Made by a program: the position numbers and the translations under genes. A stretch of 64,000 bases of DNA from Phlegmacium glaucopus (lineage: Eukaryota; Basidiomycota; Agaricomycetes; Agaricales; Cortinariaceae). The DNA lies in NCBI GenBank assembly GCA_015039465.1, contig MU130033.1, positions 68,872 to 132,871 of the forward strand, written 5' to 3'. How positions within the stretch are numbered: the first letter of the stretch is position 1; each line of letters begins with the position of its first letter. The notes beneath the pieces were generated by a model. The model did no database searches. It was given only the letters and a program-made list of their open reading frames with translations, and was not told where the DNA came from. This document shows, in pieces, positions 61,235-64,000 of this stretch.

Positions 61235-62892
61235 CTAGTAAAATTGAATCAGGCGCTCCAATTTCTCCGTCTCATCTTCATCCTGGTCAAGAGCCTCCGC
61301 CAGAGTCTAAAACAATCAGTAAGTAATGAATTATAACTTTATTAGAAAGAAAAAAATATAGAAACTTACCTTGTTTACCGATAAATATTTATCGCAGAAC
61401 TCTGCCCCGAGGACTTTTGAAAGTTTTGCATCAGAAGCGAAGTTTTCCCTCGCTTCGTCCCAACTGAGGGGCATTCTTTTAGAGATTCCGAGAGCGCGAC
61501 GTTCGTCCTCAGACATTTGAGCAGCAGCTTTAGGTCCTGGGCAGTCAGAAATCGTGAGTTCGAGGTTTGACTGTATGCCCCGATACCCTGCGCCTAGGAT
61601 GCCCGCAAGGACGAGATAAGGACTCGCGGTACCGTCGATATAACGCATCTCAAATCGGCGGCTGGATGGAGAAGCTGAATTCGTGAGCCGTACGGGAGCT
61701 TCACGGTTCTCCGTTCCCCAACACACGTATGTTCCCCCTGACCAGACACCGTCGCCGACACGTTTGTATGAAGCAGGAATAGGAAGTGTAAGCGCAGGAA
61801 GTGAAGGGAGATGAGCCATAACTCCGGCTAAGAATGACTCTTCAACACTTGATAATTGGAGACCTTTCTTGATACGACCAGAATGGACGGATATATGGGC
61901 ATGTGCTGCACTTCCGGTGCTGTTCATGTATACTCGTGGTGCGAAAGTAGCACGCAGGCCATGCTTGGCTGCGATATTGTATATAAGTTCCCTTGTATGT
62001 ATCAAAGCGTCGGCGGCCTCTAAAGGAGGTAGTGGTCCAGTGACAATTTCATACTAAATCGAGGGTGTTGAATGGTCAGTGCGTTCAACTGTGAATTGTG
62101 TAAAAATAATGACAAACCTGTCCGGGCGCGGCTTCCGCATGATAAATTTGGAGTTCTATCCCAGATGATTCTATCGCATCCGCCATCTCAGCCATCACCG
62201 TTGTCGACGTTGCGCCAGATCGCAAGGCATCGGCCGAAGTCCATGCATGAATGCTTAAGGGCTCTATAGGATGGGTGGATTTGAGCAAGATGAATTCGGT
62301 CTCAAACCCTACGAGAAAATCGACATCGGAGGCGGTTTTGGCTTCCCTATCACATAAGATCAGAAAAGAAAGTTGGCACTGCTAATCGATCAGAATATAC
62401 TCGACAATACGACGGAGCATCCCCCGAGGACAAAAGTCGACTTGGACAGTTGGTTGGCCTTGAGCATCAATTACGCCAGCCTTTTCCTCGAACCATCCCA
62501 TTAAGCTTGCATGCCCAATTTCGTAGGGACAGGGCCTAATAGTTGATAGGTCTGGAGTGATCAAATATTCCCCCATCGGAACAAATCCAGGGGCGACTGA
62601 TAGGTATATAATGCCTAGGGTGACCTTTGCGACTGCAACGCCTGGTCTATTCCCTTCCAAGAGTTTCTTGAAGTAAGAGATAGGCATGATTCGGAATCGA
62701 ACGATGTTTGTGAAGTCGACCCATTGGAAACGAATGTATTCTATGTCAATCAAACCATCAAGAGATAAAATAAAAAGGTGATGAAGATGCAGACTTACTG
62801 ATGCCTGACTCTTCCAACTTGTCTACTGGGAGGGTGTTTGTCTTGATAGTTGAATGATGATATTCTACGCCGTGTTGAAATCCACTATCCAT
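61235..62892 (-). CDS. Glutamine-synthetase-like protein (GlnA/FluG type), five exons
   Basis: Exons 62892-62799, 62740-62401, 62346-62118, 62053-61370 and 61306-61235 join in frame through four 50-64 base introns with GT..AG ends, giving 472 residues. This is close to the length of class I-like glutamine synthetases and to the C-terminal GS domain of FluG. Visible motifs: IRFQWVDFTNIVRFRIMPIS in the N-terminal beta-Grasp domain; VDFLVGFETEFILLK (first metal-site region); IYHAEAAPGQYEIV; RATFAPRVYMNSTGSAAHAH (the H of the ammonia/glutamate site); GTENREAPVRLTN; RFEMRYIDGTASPYLVLAGI. Likely an ATP-dependent amide- or gamma-glutamyl-forming enzyme; the substrate of this fungal subfamily is unknown. 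The start at 62892 gives a typical polar N-terminus; an upstream exon is possible. Confidence 0.85.
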
Positions 62893-63476
62893 TGCAAGGA
62901 TGGAGAAGGGAGCGCCAGTCGTATAATCGCTATAAATCAAGAAGGAGCCTGAGAATGATAGAAAGTTGGGGCACAATCGCAAATATAACGTACAAACGGT
63001 AACCAAACGCGGCCGATGATCTGATCTTGATTCTTGAACGGTGCAGCTTCCGTCTTAATCGCTACATACTCTCCTCTTATCGGCGCCAATCATGCTTCTG
63101 GAGGTTTCGAGACCGTCGTGTTCGAGGCAGTCGTCGAATAATATTCAAGCGTAAACGTCACGTATCTTCTTAATCTGATCTTACACGATACTGTTTGACA
63201 AGTCACAAGAATAAAGGCCCGGGTAACGAAGAAGAAAGGCCCGGGTAATGGAAGTTCTGAAGGTCAACAAACAATAACTGGAGACTCAGATTCAAAACCG
63301 AATAAGGTTTCCATCTTCAGCCTGGCACTGGAAGATATACATAGTCGCCTCTGTCATGCACGGCGTCTATTGTACAACGGCGGAATCGGCGATCACAAAA
63401 AAAAATTAGCTACAGAACTCGGAACTCAAAAAATTGAGTAATACGATCACGTCAATAATGATGTCATCACGAAAAC
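62893..63476. other. Upstream region of the GS-like gene
   Basis: Contains a small direct repeat AAAGGCCCGGGTAA (63214 and 63236) and otherwise nothing recognisable. It is the likely promoter region of both neighbours. Confidence 0.4.
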
Positions 63477-63719
63477 TTGGGCGAGGTCGCGCAGAAGCAA
63501 CTGCACGAGCCCGAAGGAGCACGAGCAGGCAGATGGAAGACATTTCAAAGAAATTTGAAGATCTACTTAGAGTTTCCTGAGCCAACTGGCGAAAACCTTG
63601 AAAGAAAATATGCCGGCGAAGCCTTTGCCTCAATCCCACTTACAACCCTCCGAGAATGGGAGCATAGGATGGGGCGTCGGATGAATGCTTACAGAGACTC
63701 CATGCAGGATGCATCATGA
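63462..63719 (+). CDS. Short ORF, possibly a mobile-element-derived fragment
   Basis: Two overlapping frames. From 63477, 80 codons end LREWEHRMGRRMNAYRDSMQ, similar in feel to the I.LP.LR.WEHR..RWM.AY motif found in abundant Agaricomycete repeat proteins. From 63462, MSSRKLGRGRAEATARARRS..EDISKKFEDLL is open for about 40 codons. One base shift could join them. Weak evidence; no function assigned. Confidence 0.3.
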   Translation, partial: CHHENLGEVAQKQLHEPEGARAGRWKTFQRNLKIYLEFPEPTGENLERKYAGEAFASIPLTTLREWEHRMGRRMNAYRDSMQDAS

Positions 63720-64000
63720 TCGCAGCTCAATTTGATGCAAGCCAGCTATTAGGGCAGGGCGGCGGAATTCGAGTTGAATGTTTTACTTACTAGCGACTCC
63801 GAGTCGGAGTATGAGTGACACAAATATAATCGAATCGTTTGTCACCATCTTTCACATTTCTCAACACCTTCTACTGTATGTATGGGCAAAACCCCACTTC
63901 AAGTCCTCAACGGATGTATCTAAAGATGAAATCTTCGAATCAGTTTGGAAACGCTGCCAATGGGGAGAGGAAATGATGGAAATCAAGGGGAGGGGATATG
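63720..64000. other. Right edge, no gene recognised
   Basis: No recognisable feature; a gene could start near 63880-64000 but runs off the window. Confidence 0.3.

Overview
The window looks like a repeat-rich stretch of a basidiomycete (Agaricomycetes-type) genome. The reasons are short introns of about 50-65 bases with GT..AG ends, a Plavaka-type DNA transposase (a family typical of mushroom genomes), Ty3/gypsy chromoviruses, an F-box protein of the mushroom-expanded type, a WD40/kinase fusion, and degraded members of Agaricomycete multi-copy gene families. There is no prokaryotic signal (no operons, no CRISPR). I saw no tRNA or rRNA gene, but I could not run a search.

Layout. 0-5.5 kb: fragment of a coiled-coil gene, then a hAT transposase pseudogene broken by at least three insertions, each of which carries its own solo LTR. 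5.5-16 kb: a cluster of decaying short genes, with four copies of a small secreted-protein gene in alternating orientation (one looks intact, 12247-12775) between two inverted copies of another unknown gene. 16.3-22.8 kb: the most gene-like part, with a decayed ENP2/NOL10 ribosome-biogenesis gene, an intact F-box gene (17776-19350, minus) and a WD40-kinase gene (20589-22764). 22.8-36 kb: AT-rich DNA with MITEs, two near-perfect hairpins, a 175-bp satellite, zinc-finger/PHD fragments and a coiled-coil multi-copy gene interrupted by two transposons and one stop. 36-54 kb: a retrotransposon nest. Full-length Ty3 element A1 (36385-44310, TSD GGTTA) lies inside older LTRs of its own family. A second truncated copy A2 and a different Ty3 element B follow. 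A1, A2 and B each carry one copy of an unclassified 1.41-kb element, 'D'. 54-59.6 kb: satellite-like repeats, then a Plavaka transposase gene across a 991-base run of N. 61-63 kb: a five-exon glutamine-synthetase-like gene (minus).

The most unusual observation is that the block left of the N-run (about 55400-56753) is written backwards without being complemented. Read right to left as a plain string it encodes a 161-residue Plavaka N-terminus (zinc finger plus the conserved YYPF region), while the two normal strands give nothing recognisable. The C-terminal half of the same protein lies in normal orientation right of the gap. This is best explained as a data or assembly error, not biology, and it matters to anyone using this sequence.

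Biological points worth following: element A1 shows a Tf1-like self-priming layout, a possible -1 frameshift at the gag stop, and an extra CCHC zinc-knuckle ORF after pol; element D (three copies, 4-bp target duplications, no clear inverted repeats) is not a class I can name; and a hAT-like MITE carries a modular array of TCG tracts and C/G hairpins. All boundaries were read by eye; no alignment or database search was run.
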